Source of the DNA: Megalobrama amblycephala
Lineage: Eukaryota; Chordata; Actinopteri; Cypriniformes; Xenocyprididae
NCBI RefSeq assembly: GCF_018812025.1
Contig: NC_063061.1
Location: forward strand, 38,918,544-38,982,543
DNA: 64,000 nucleotides
Direction of reading: 5' to 3'
The first letter of the stretch is position 1. Each line of letters begins with the position of its first letter. The notes under the pieces are model-generated. The model had not been told where the DNA came from and searched no databases. It was given only the letters and a program-made list of their open reading frames with translations. Both the position numbers and the translations under genes were made by a program. Positions 1 to 10,157 of this stretch are shown here, one piece after another.

Positions 1-140
1 AGATATAACTGTAGTACATTTATGAGAAGCATTATGTGAATGCTTGGCTAAAGAGGTGTGTCTTTATCAGGAAGGCTATTCCAGAGTTTAGCAGCCAAAT
101 GTGAAAAAGCTCTTTTAGGAGACTTGTCCATGATTATTGT
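1..140. repeat. Candidate dispersed repeat fragment
   Basis: This stretch resembles a sequence that recurs in introns and intergenic DNA of cyprinid genomes. The resemblance is from memory, not from a second copy in this window. No coding exon is visible before position 240. Confidence 0.3.
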
Positions 141-239
141 CCCTTTCTATAATGTATTTTTTTATAATGTGTTTTTAACTCTATAATTAGTTTGCTCACT
201 GCAATCTGACTCAGATCTTGACTTCTTCTCCTGTGTCAG

Positions 240-694
240 ACTATGGGAATGCCTGTTCGTGCCATGAAAAGAACCCAGATCAACATCCATCTTGACAGAG
301 TAACCGGCTTTCCGTGAGTAATGACTTCCTGTTTGGTCTATTTAATCTTGGCGTGCTGATAAACAGGCGTGTGTGTTTATATAGTTTAATAGATGAAGGT
401 CTTTTTTTCTGTTTCCTCAGTTTGACAAGGAATCTCAACAGCACGATCTTCCCCATTGTGTTCCTGAATGAGGTGAGAGTCAGTAGGATGATTTAATCGG
501 TCATTACAGTTGAATCTCCTATTGAATGATTTGTTTTGCAGTCGATGGTGATTGACGACGCTTCGGCCGCAAGGATTCACAAGCTGCTGCTGATCGTGAC
601 TCTAGTCTCTCATTTCCCTCTCATCCTCATCATTCTGGGATTCATCCTGCTCTCCATCACCATCATCCTCGCCTATTGCTTCTATAAAAACAAG
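240..694 (+). CDS. CD36/LIMP-2 family receptor, C-terminal exons (scarb2-like)
   Basis: Three exons are visible: 240-313, 421-472 and 542-694, each with AG/GT borders and consistent phase. They encode the end of the ectodomain, then about 25 hydrophobic residues (LIVTLVSHFPLILIILGFIL and onward) and a short basic end, CFYKNK. The segment FPIVFLNES followed by VIDD matches the juxtamembrane part of CD36-family proteins. It fits LIMP-2/SCARB2 (FP..YLNES..ID) better than CD36 or SR-B1. The family has two membrane passes and a large luminal ectodomain; LIMP-2 is a lysosomal membrane protein that carries glucocerebrosidase. The 5' part of the gene lies left of the window. The cytosolic tail is uncertain: the next exon may start near 4457, or translation may run past 694 without splicing. 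Assignment to scarb2 rather than another family member is an inference. Confidence 0.72.
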
Positions 695-3406
695 GTAATG
701 ACGTGTGAAAGCAGCAGAATCACTATCATTCCCCAGCTTGTTCTTCACTTTCCCCAAAACGTTTGCAATGAATCAGTAAAATGTGGCATTGGCCATCAGT
801 GCAGTTCTCACAAACTGAAGCTGTGTGTGATGAGATCCGCTTCTTCTTAGACGCTGGAACACACTGTCCCACCAACACTGGAACTGGATCCCTCTAGATC
901 CGTTTTACCACAATGATGATTGTAGAGGAGAGTGAGACAAACTTTCGCTTGGCTCCGAAGCGAAAGCTTAATGTCAGTATTCTGTAGGATCAAAATCAGC
1001 TCAAATTAAATAATTTATAGGGAATTATAAAGAGTCATTTAGTTTACAACCAAGCAACTGAATCTTCCAGCGTTCATCTGCTCGGACCGTAATAAGCTCT
1101 TGTAGCGGATATGAATATCCAACTATTGTGAAAACACTAATTAATAGCTCAGTAACAGGATCAACAGTTTAAGACATTCAATTTTACAAGCACATAATAC
1201 AAGACACTTTCTTTTAAAATTTACAGGAGACTTTATTAATTATTCTAACACAAACTAATCTAACACAAACACGCACACACACACAAACATTCATACATGT
1301 TGCAGAAAGAAAGGAAATGATAGAGAAAGAGTTTTAACAGAGAATGAAATGATGAGCATGATTTCTAGCAAAATAACAATGGTTAACCTTTGCGGAAAAA
1401 CTTAGAACATGAGACTCTTAATGGGAAGGAAAAATAAGTAAAAGAAACGAAAAGTGAGTAAAAGTTGGATTGCTTGAATGAGCTGCTTGTCTATCCTTTG
1501 TCAGCTTAGTCTTTTCTTTTTCTTCAATTTTTTTTTCTTCTGTCTTTGTTCTTTGTCCCACCTCTTTGAGGAGTTCTGGCCAATCAGGTATCGTCTTGTT
1601 TCAAAGGTGGCTTTACTCTGACCCAATCATAAAATAAGCGTTATCTCCAGTCTCTGGAATTGCCAGCTTTGGCAGAGAGTACCATTTAGACATGATTTCT
1701 ATTTAAATGGAATATGATACATTTTACACAGATTTCATTCAAGCCATGATTTAAAGGAGAAGAAGAGATTAAAATGCATATCAAATAAGAAATACTTTCA
1801 TTCAACCATTCAATAGTTACATGAGTTGCAGGTGTTCTAAAATATAACTGGTTACATGTAGCATGTGTGGACATGATATAAAATTTATGCAGTTGAAAGA
1901 TGTTTGATAAGTCCGTTTCAAATTGTTTGGAACAATTTGATGCAGTTTTAGTTGTAGAAACAGTCTCTGTGGGTTTTTCTGTAAAACAGGCCTGCATTGT
2001 CTCTCTGTCTCTTTTGATCTGGAGATCAAAGACTTCTGGTGGCTTAAATTGTGTTGTCTTTTTGACCATTTGGTTGCTACAAATGGCTTAAAGGTTTGCC
2101 ACATTTCCTTCAGTCAGGAAGCATGGGTGCCATAAAACTACCTAGCAGGTGTTCTGTAGATGGACTGGAGCTGAAAATTAGATTCTCTGAGCTTGGGTTT
2201 CTGGAATTATGTTTTGAAAGAATCATCTGAACGATTCATTTGTCTGGTTCGTCCACGGTTCTTACAATTCGCATGCTGCCCTTATATACCCTGAAGCAGG
2301 AGTGCAATTTGTGATGCAAATCTCACTAGCCAACATACATTGACTCGTTCTTTTACCACTTGAAGGTGATTGTTTGCACATGACGTCACAGCAGCAGCGC
2401 GAATGAATCTGGAGGGCAGGGAGGGAATTTTCTATAGGAATCCTAACAAAAGCTCAAAATTTGTATGTTTTGCGTTGTTTATGGTTGCTCAAATCGTTAA
2501 AATCGAGAACCCAAAAGGTGTTTATATCGTTTCCATAACTTATAGCCTACCGTTTTTTATAGCCTAACTTATTTAATTTTTTAAACTTTAAAAGTTGTCG
2601 CCTTTTATAGCGTTTTGCATCTGCTGATACTGAAATGAATATGGATACTGCTTACCTTTTGATTTTGACTTGGTTAAATATTCACATTCTTCATGCTATC
2701 GTTTGCAGGGAGGAGAAGATATTTTATCCTATTTAATTATAATTTGGTATTTTCACTTCAGTTTTGTAGTATTCAGTTCACAATGTTGATCTGGTTACCA
2801 TGAGAACAGTGTCACGCGCTGCTGCTTCAGCCGTCTTATGGTAGAAAATGTCCAAATAAAATAAATGTGCTCAACAAGCTGACATAAGTCGATGCATTTC
2901 TTTGTTGGAAGCGTGTAAATGTAACTAGTTTTAATGTTGCCTTTGTAAATATTCACTTTCCCATATGACCACGAAGGAGAATCGGAGGGTCACATTCAGG
3001 GGACAGACACCGACATGCTGTATTTTTTGTATTTATTTCAACAAATGACAACCAAAATCAAACCCATAGAAGCTCGTGAACAGTTTTGAAGTGGCTGTGT
3101 GCAAGTTATAATCATTCACAGCAAGTGAGTCATACTCGCAAACAATGTTAATTAATTATTACACAAAAAACAAATACAAAATTCAGATAAGTTTGTGATT
3201 ATTTTGAGTGAAAGGCAGTGGGTTTATTTAGTGACATTATTATTTGCTAGTCGTCCTCCCTCACCAAATCGAAAATTGTATTACACACCGTGTCCAGTCT
3301 TTTTCCCTGAATGATTGTGAGTTCCGATTACAATTCTCGATTCAGCATAAATGACCAACAATGGCGACATTTTTCACAATCATGACAGAAAATTAAAATA
3401 CTGGCT
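695..3406. other. Non-coding, repeat-rich stretch
   Basis: No convincing exon is present. The block at about 890-2300 is AT-rich with a CA-rich patch near 1265-1290 and could be a decayed solo LTR, but I found no repeat partner or target duplication. The rest (2300-3400) holds scattered AT-rich DNA. The open frames here are short and have no recognisable family. Confidence 0.4.
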
Positions 3407-3477
3407 TTATAACATCACTAGTAGAAAGGCAGCGCGATATAAACAAAAATGAACATGGCGAGACGGCAGCTTCACAT

Positions 3478-3697
3478 CCTCTAAATCTACCTTCTCGATG
3501 GCAATCAAGTCTTTCAATTCAGTGGAAAAGTCGCTTCTCTTCATAACATAAGGATCACGTCCAACATATGTTGTGATTTTCTGTTTATACCTTTCTAAAC
3601 CAGCACAGTACGGACTTTTCCCTATCTGTTCCATTCTAATTTTCACTGCTTGCCCTCCACCGGAATTTCGCGCGTCACCAGAACCACGTGATTGCAA
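3478..3697 (-). pseudogene. Orphan coding exon or remnant, function unknown
   Basis: On the minus strand an open frame encodes a basic, non-repetitive segment with GRDPYVMKRSDFSTELKDL near its middle. Reading stays open until a possible GT donor at about 3477, just after VDLED. The segment resembles the start of multi-exon fish proteins that accompany transposon-derived nuclease genes, but I cannot name the family with certainty. No second exon is identifiable at either side. It could be a first exon of a host gene whose other exons are too diverged to see, or a remnant of a mobile element. Confidence 0.3.
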
Positions 3698-6067
3698 ACA
3701 ACCTATTCATCACTGATCAAACTGCAAAGTATAACTTTGATTATATTACTTTTGAATGTTCTCTGAACAATCTGAAATAAGTAGTTTCATTAAACGACAT
3801 CCAAATTAAACATTTAAGGTTTTTTTTTGTTTTGTTTTGTTTTTGGGTTCTGTTTACTATTATTATAATGAATGATTATTATTATTATGTTTGTGAGTCA
3901 AACTAAACTTAGCTGGTTTTAATACAATTCACCAAAAATCATATTATGAAAATTGTAAATAGTAAACATAGCAAAGAGATCAAAACAGTATTATGGTATA
4001 ATGTAATTATTATTATGTAACAATAAACGTAAGAACATATAACTGTATTAGAACATTAAACTGTATTTAACAAATATTTTAAATGATAATAATTTTCAAA
4101 AACTGTGATACAACTAGTGCATCCCAAAGTGCTGTACAAAACAATTACAATGGCCAAATATGACAAAAATGAATCAAAATTAAAATAAAAACCAGGATTT
4201 TGTCCTCTCCTGGGTCAGTCTCAAAAGCCAGGGTATAAATATGTTCATGCATTATTAATGTAAATACTCAAATGTGTGAAACAGCCTTAACTTGAACTGA
4301 ATTACTAACACTCTGGTTAATCACATGATGCTTATGATGATAAAACATGCTCTACTCAAGTGTACTTGTAATATGTCAGCCAAGTGTTTGTGTTCTTGAC
4401 CTTGCATAAAGTTTGTTTCAAATATTTTCATATTTTCTTTTCTTTCTTCTTTTTAGTCATAAGCAAAGAAAGACACATCATCCCCTCCTGTGAGCAGCAA
4501 AGCCGACGATCACAATCAAGAGATAAATGATTTTTAATTTAGTGAGAGTGTGTGTGTGTGTGAGTACTTGTTTATCTATCTAACGGGACCACGGTGCCAT
4601 TACACATTTATACCAACAAAGCCAAGTTTTATGGGTTAAATCAAGCAGAAATATCTCTTTAAGGTAATGTCAAGAGAAATGGAGTGTTCTCTTCCAAACA
4701 ATTTGATAAAGATTTACATGATAAGAAAAGGGAAAATGTGCTTCAAAAGTGAATATAAAAATTGGGCTCTTAGAGCTCTTGAGTGTGTGTAGAAGATCTG
4801 TTGAATATAGAAAGAGTTTACAAGCAAGCAGCAAGCAGAAGCCAGCTCCAGACCACAACCCTCAGAACATCAAAGAACACACATGATTTTTTACAGAAGA
4901 ACATATATTGAGTAGAGAAGATGGTAAGCTTTAAAATATAATTGTTTATTCTGGCCCATGGAACTTCCAGCTTAGCTGCTATAGAGTGGTGTATCTAGCT
5001 TTTGCCTTTGCAAGAAATAATAAAATGAGAATGAGGACTGCCCTCAAACACTGATAGTATTGTCTACGTCTCTTTATTGTTGTAGAGTGAGAATCTTTTT
5101 GGAGTATAAGAAGTTGACTGTCTAAAAAAAGATAGATTTTGATAAAGATATCCCGACGGTCTTTACAAAGTCAAGGTTGCCAACCAGTCACAACAGAGTG
5201 GGCCGTGGGAGTGCAATAGCAGGCATAGCTGTCCTCTGAGGGCGAACTGTGGTGCACTGAATGGAAGGCTAACCCAGGTAGGCGTGGTTGATATCTGAAC
5301 CGTAGGCCTAAGAGGTACGGTAGTGATCAGAGTAGATCAGAAACACCACTTTAAACAGTGAAGAGTGATTTTATTAAAATTACTTTGGTTCATTGTTAGA
5401 TGGTAAAGTGCGAAACCTGTTTGGTTTCTTTGCCATTTCTTGCCATCACAAACATACTGTAAGGAATTTGTAGGTCAGATCTCAAAATTTATGTTGACAA
5501 TTGAAATATGTGAAGTAGGGAGGTTCATTTTGCATTTTTTTTTTCCTGACTGACAGCCGATGCTTTTTACCCAATCATTATCTGTTAACTGACAAGATTA
5601 GAAGGTTAAATTAGAATTAAATTAAATTAATTTTTTCTCCTAACCAACTTTCAGCTTGGCACAGTTAATTTCACTTTCAAAATGTACTAAAACTACCAAA
5701 ACACTTAATTCATGTCTCAAATCAACTCATTCTTCCAGAACACTAGCAGAGGTTTCACCCAACAAACACACTGTCACTCATAAAACAAAAACACAAACCA
5801 CAGGCAGCATTATACAATATTTTCTGCTCTTTTCTACTGTTTAGAATTCACTGCAGAATTCAATCCGTTTACATTACTGTACAAACTTATTTTTGTATAA
5901 ATGAAAGTGAAACTGAAAGACTAACCTGAAAAATGAAAACTGCATTAAATAATGTTATGAGATTCTCATAAATATTTTTGAATATACAAATAAGAAATGT
6001 TGGGAAAATTATACTTTTAAACATGAAACTGAACCACCAGGAGGTGGCGGCAAGTGACTGTAGTCAG
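3698..6067. other. Intergenic, AT-rich; possible last exon of the receptor gene
   Basis: At about 4440-4456 a pyrimidine-rich tract ending in AG is followed by sequence that could be the terminal exon of the CD36-family gene. Directly after that AG the frame stops after one serine. Other AGs within 15 bases would give tails of about 9 or 18 residues. Nothing else in this stretch looks coding. Confidence 0.3.
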
Positions 6068-6234
6068 TAGGCTTGTTCGAGACGCATCAGTGCTGCGCAG
6101 ACTGATCAGCGTATGACATCAAAGTACCACAAGAGGAGGTATAAGGAGTCGTATGATCTCCAAACACACTTGCGGTACTTTGATGTCATACGCCGATCGG
6201 TCTGTGCAGCGCAGATGCATCTCGGACAAGCCTA
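6068..6234. mobile_element. MITE with 61-bp terminal inverted repeats
   Basis: Positions 6068-6128 and 6174-6234 are near-perfect reverse complements with a 45-bp centre. The outer ends are TAGGCTTGT and ACAAGCCTA. The structure is that of a small non-autonomous DNA transposon able to fold into a hairpin. No transposase is encoded and the superfamily is undecided. Confidence 0.8.
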
Positions 6235-6462
6235 TTTGTTTAAATGGCTGATTCATTCAAAAATGAGGCAAGTGTTTTGGAATGGGCCATTGAATCATTG
6301 ACTCAACCAATTTGTTCAAAAATGTGAGAGTTATGCAGATGAAGAAGTCTCGAACTCCAGTCTGTTATTCACTACAGAAACTGAAAGTAAAAACTGACTG
6401 AGCTTTTGGTATCTGACGCTGCAATTACGGCACATATTCTCTTTGAGACAATTTGCCCATTT

Positions 6463-6990
6463 TTTTTTGTAATGAAGGCAGGATATTTAACAATTTATCA
6501 ATAAACTTTATTATCCATAATAAGCCTGGCATCAGTTCACTGAAAAGTAAACTTCACTTATTACAAATAACTTTACAACACAAATAGAACAATATATATA
6601 TAACTTGAATTAAGAAAATAAACAAGATAACTGTGTAGGGCAAGCAAGCTATTGCCAATCCAACAGGGGCAGGTTTATGCAGTCAATGGCTTCTTTTCTG
6701 GTAATCAAATGAACATGCAGAATATGAGGATCATATTTAAATGGTATTTTTGCAGTTTAATATTCACAGACACTAGTCTACATCACGATTACATAAGTGT
6801 TCTGACCTGTTTTTTATTTATTCATCAAAAATATGGCAAATTCCATGTTATACAGTAAAATCCATTTTATGACTGGATTCCGTGATTTCCTCCACGTTTT
6901 CTGCATCACAGAAATCCTACTAATGTAGCAAATGAGTATGATAAGCTCGTTGTATGAGAAAAAGATGGGGACATGTTTATTTTCTTTGCT
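6463..6990. repeat. Copy of the interior of the hAT element at 24540-27504
   Basis: Positions 6463-6590 and 6915-6985 match 24768-24890 and 25285-25360 closely, including the stretch around GTATGATAAGCTCGTTG. The copy at 24.8 kb sits inside a hAT element with clear ends. This copy lacks those ends and is probably truncated or nested in another repeat. Confidence 0.65.
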
Positions 6991-7409
6991 AAAGATAGGC
7001 GCCTCGCCTATTTTTGACGGATGCCGCGTCCAAGACGCGCAGTTCAAATACAAAATAAAGTCAAAATAATCACCCTGTGTAAACTCCTGCTCATATTTCA
7101 CATCAGTAGGAGACCAGAAACTGACGAACAAAGATTCGAAGTTGAAAAACTTGAAATTTCTTTGTTTTTGTTGTCCATAACTGGAATTTTATGTGTATTA
7201 ACTTCATCTGTATGGCTACAGCAAAATAAAGTAGCCTATGGCATAGCAATAAACACAATAAAACCGGATAAAATATAACAATTTAGCCATTAAAAACATG
7301 AAAAAATCACAGGCAAATCTCGTTGGTCTCGCGAATCCAGCCGCTTTGCTTCTGAAATGCTTCTGATGTGAGTTGACACCGCGCAGAGGACGGAACAAAA
7401 CCTTGCCGG

Positions 7410-7483
7410 AGCCGTAACGCGCCGCACACGCGTGCAGTGTAAACGAGGCTTCACACTGCACGCGCGTGCGGCGCGTTACGGCT
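7410..7483. repeat. GC-rich hairpin palindrome, 34-bp arms
   Basis: Arms 7410-7443 and 7450-7483 are reverse complements with two mismatches and a 6-base loop. The arms are rich in CG dinucleotides, unlike the AT-rich surroundings. This probably marks the abutting ends of two inverted copies of the same repeat terminus. Confidence 0.75.
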
Positions 7484-7523
7484 GCAACGCGGCCACCAGA
7501 GCTGATACGCGACCACTCTAGGC

Positions 7524-8013
7524 TGCGTTCCAGTTCGTTTTTTAAATGCCCTTCCCTCGCTAACTTCCCTCAGTCTCGTTGACTCGGATGTACATCATTG
7601 CTTACGTTGCACGAGTGCCCACTACTGGCGGAACCCTTGCAATGGGCTGAACTGGAACATCCTAAGCCCTTGATCACTTGGAATCCGCAATGGAGCTGAT
7701 TTATTATTTATTTTTTTCCCTTACAAATTTGTTTAATACATCATTCTATATGTATATATGTGTGTTTTAAATGTTAAATAAAATAATTAATATATCATAG
7801 AGTTGTTTGTGGTGGGGTAAATTAAACGCGATATGCTGTGACGTCATAATCGTGTTGCATTGTGGGTTATGGAGCTGCCTGAAGTACATGTGAAATAGAC
7901 TCGGTCAAAATCGAGGGAGCGAGGGTCTGTCCATGTAAACTTCCCTCGTCCACTTCAAGAAGTGCTTAGGGAAGTTCGCAAGTGCGTGTCTAAAACCGGA
8001 GTGGAACGCAGCC
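7524..8013. mobile_element. Non-autonomous DNA transposon (MITE), about 490 bp
   Basis: The outer ends are GGCTGCGTTCCA at 7524 and TGGAACGCAGCC at 8013. Further inverted similarity extends inwards (CCCTTCCCTCGC against GGGAGCGAGGG-type sequence). No coding capacity is visible. A hAT or piggyBac-like origin is possible, but the target duplication was not resolved. Confidence 0.6.
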
Positions 8014-8380
8014 CTGGTCAATGCTCGTGTTTACACCAGCTGCGCCGCGGTGCGTTTGAGAAGCGTCCCAGAAGCGACTCGACTCGCAGCTTGGCTAAAG
8101 ATAGGCACCTCGCCTATTTTTGACGGACGCCGCGTCCAAGAGGCGCAGTTCAAATACAAAATAAAGTCAAAATAATCACCCATGAGTAAACTCCCGCTCA
8201 CATTTCACATATTGACAGTTGACACCGCGTAGAGGACGGAACAAAACCTTGCCGTATCCCTAACGAGCCGCAGACGCGTGCAGTGTAAACAAGGCTTGAG
8301 CAGCAGTGAAGCGGGGGTTTCGGCACTGAGTCTATTTTTGCTGCGCTGCTGACGCTCAGTTAAAGTGAAAGCACACTTTT

Positions 8381-8714
8381 TGTAAATGCAGTTTCCTGCT
8401 AGTTTGTTTCTTTATCACTCCATGTTACGTGGTGTTTGCTACAACTGTGTGTGAGTTGAAGAATATTTTGTTTGACTGTGAAGATTGCTTCTGGGAAATG
8501 ACTCTGCCGTTGGTTGAGAAGCAGGCTAAAGTGGTCAGTATTTATCTGTATTCTTTATTAGCATTCGCTACAGTGCTAAGCCATGCTATTTATGTAATGA
8601 TTGCAATGTTTAATGTTGTCTTTTATTTTTCTATCTAAAATTTGTAGTTCTACGGTGTTAATAAATATCTGTAAATGGAACCGGAGTCTCGCATTCAATC
8701 AAATGGGCGGCATA
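8381..8714 (+). repeat. 5' LTR of the BEL/Pao element
   Basis: Starts TGTAAATGCAG and ends GGGCGGCATA. An AATAAA polyadenylation signal lies at about 8660. Compared with the 3' LTR it lacks about 142 bp after the first 11 bases and carries an extra 114-bp segment (8534-8647) with GT and AG borders. Confidence 0.85.
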
Positions 8715-9305
8715 GTAGAACACTACTGCATCGACGAAGACGGACCAGTTGCAGGCCACGTGCGGTAAAGGAGAGGCCTTCATGTGAACTGTTCGTGTGA
8801 ATCCAAAGGGCGACGGACAAGGCTACACAAGCAAGCATGTGAGAGTGTCTTGAAAGTAGCGCAAGTACTGCCATTATAACACACGGACATTTCATTTGTG
8901 TTTTTTCCTTAAAGCAGCAGTGGACATTCTCTTTTCCTGCAATTGATTATCTAGCAAGAAACTAAGTAAATAAGTAAATTAAGCATTCTCCCAGTTGAAT
9001 ATAAGATGTTGTAAGTTAATATAAAAGTATTGTTCATACAAGTGAGTTTTTATATTTAGACTGTTCCAAGAGTTTTCACACTTTGTTAATTGCCCTTTTT
9101 ATTGCTTATACATTGAAGTGTGTTATTATGACACTGTAGTGTTTGGTGTACAGTATTCAAAGGTTAAGCTAAGGTATTCAAAGAGATTTATATTTACATT
9201 TCATTTCATTTTCAAACATTTCATGTTATTTCATATTTGCACACATTAGAGAACAGAATACATTTTATTCAAATTTCAATACATTTAAACCTCTGTACAT
9301 TTAAT
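8715..9305 (+). other. Retrotransposon 5' leader
   Basis: Untranslated leader between the 5' LTR and the gag-like start at 9306. The primer-binding site should begin just after 8714, but I could not match it to a specific tRNA. Confidence 0.55.
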
Positions 9306-10157
9306 ATGTCACACTCAAAGGAAAGCACTTTTCCAACTGAAGAGGTCACTCTTGGAGACCATCAAAAGGATAGTGACGCAGAGCAGACTACCCTATCACA
9401 GCAAGGTGATGCTGACGAGCAAGTTGAAGACACAGCGCAGGAAACACAATCTCAGGTTGGTGCGAATGACACACAAATGCCTCCTGGAATTAGGAAATCT
9501 GGACGCACACGAAAGCTCACTGAAAAAGGAAAAGCTTTGTTAGATGACAAATGGAAGGATCTAAATGTGAGTTTTGTAAGGATGTACAGAAGATGGAAGT
9601 ATCACATCAATGGCTTAAAACGGTCCATTAAGAATAATGATGCTGATGATCTGATTGATGAGATTGTAAATGCAATCAACACCATTCAAGTTGAAATGGA
9701 CAATACTTACCTCAAAATAAGAGCCATTTCAAGTCCTGAACCTGACATTCGGAGAATGAATGATACATGCCAGGCATTCACTAGGATTGCAAATACAAAT
9801 GTTCAACGTTTCCGCAATGGTGATGATTCAGAAATCATATCTTGGCCTGATGCTAAGTCAGTGTTTGACAGCACAGTTTCTAGTGTTTCCTCAGCTCAAA
9901 CCGCTAAGTCAAAAGCTTCTTCTAAAGTATCCAGACATTCTTCTATCCTGTCCCTTAATGCAAAACAAGCGGCAGCTGAAGTTGCGGCTACGCAGGAGGT
10001 GATGAAGATAATAAATGCACAACATCAGCAGAAGGAAGAAATTCAAAGACTTGAGGTGGAAGATCAAATCTTGAAGGCTGAAAGAGAAGCTAAAGAAAGG
10101 GAAATTGAAGCAGAGAGTGCTAAAAAAAAGAGTTCAGTTCATAGCAGAAAGTGCTGA
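9306..10157 (+). CDS. BEL/Pao gag-like N-terminal frame
   Basis: The ATG at 9306 is preferred over upstream codons because the protein becomes charged and family-like from there. The product is acidic at first, then has the conserved segment RKSGRTRKLTEKGK seen near the start of fish Pao polyproteins, and then a long Lys/Glu-rich coiled-coil. The frame ends at 10157 just after a run of eight A residues (10122-10129). Past that run the coiled-coil continues in the next frame, so the two were once one reading frame, or are joined by ribosomal slippage on the A run. A simple one-base length change of the homopolymer, in the genome or in sequencing, is the plainest explanation. Confidence 0.8.
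   Translation: MSHSKESTFPTEEVTLGDHQKDSDAEQTTLSQQGDADEQVEDTAQETQSQVGANDTQMPPGIRKSGRTRKLTEKGKALLDDKWKDLNVSFVRMYRRWKYHINGLKRSIKNNDADDLIDEIVNAINTIQVEMDNTYLKIRAISSPEPDIRRMNDTCQAFTRIANTNVQRFRNGDDSEIISWPDAKSVFDSTVSSVSSAQTAKSKASSKVSRHSSILSLNAKQAAAEVAATQEVMKIINAQHQQKEEIQRLEVEDQILKAEREAKEREIEAESAKKKSSVHSRKC

Larger units (their letters stand above)
6990..8300. repeat. Two diverged copies of a GC-rich repeat flanking a MITE
   Basis: Positions 6990-7105 plus 7370-7452 match 8096-8215 plus 8215-8298. The second copy lacks about 250 bp of the interior of the first. Both contain the segment GACGGAACAAAACCTTGCCG and end in sequence around GCAGTGTAAAC. The MITE at 7524-8013 lies between them. Confidence 0.6.
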
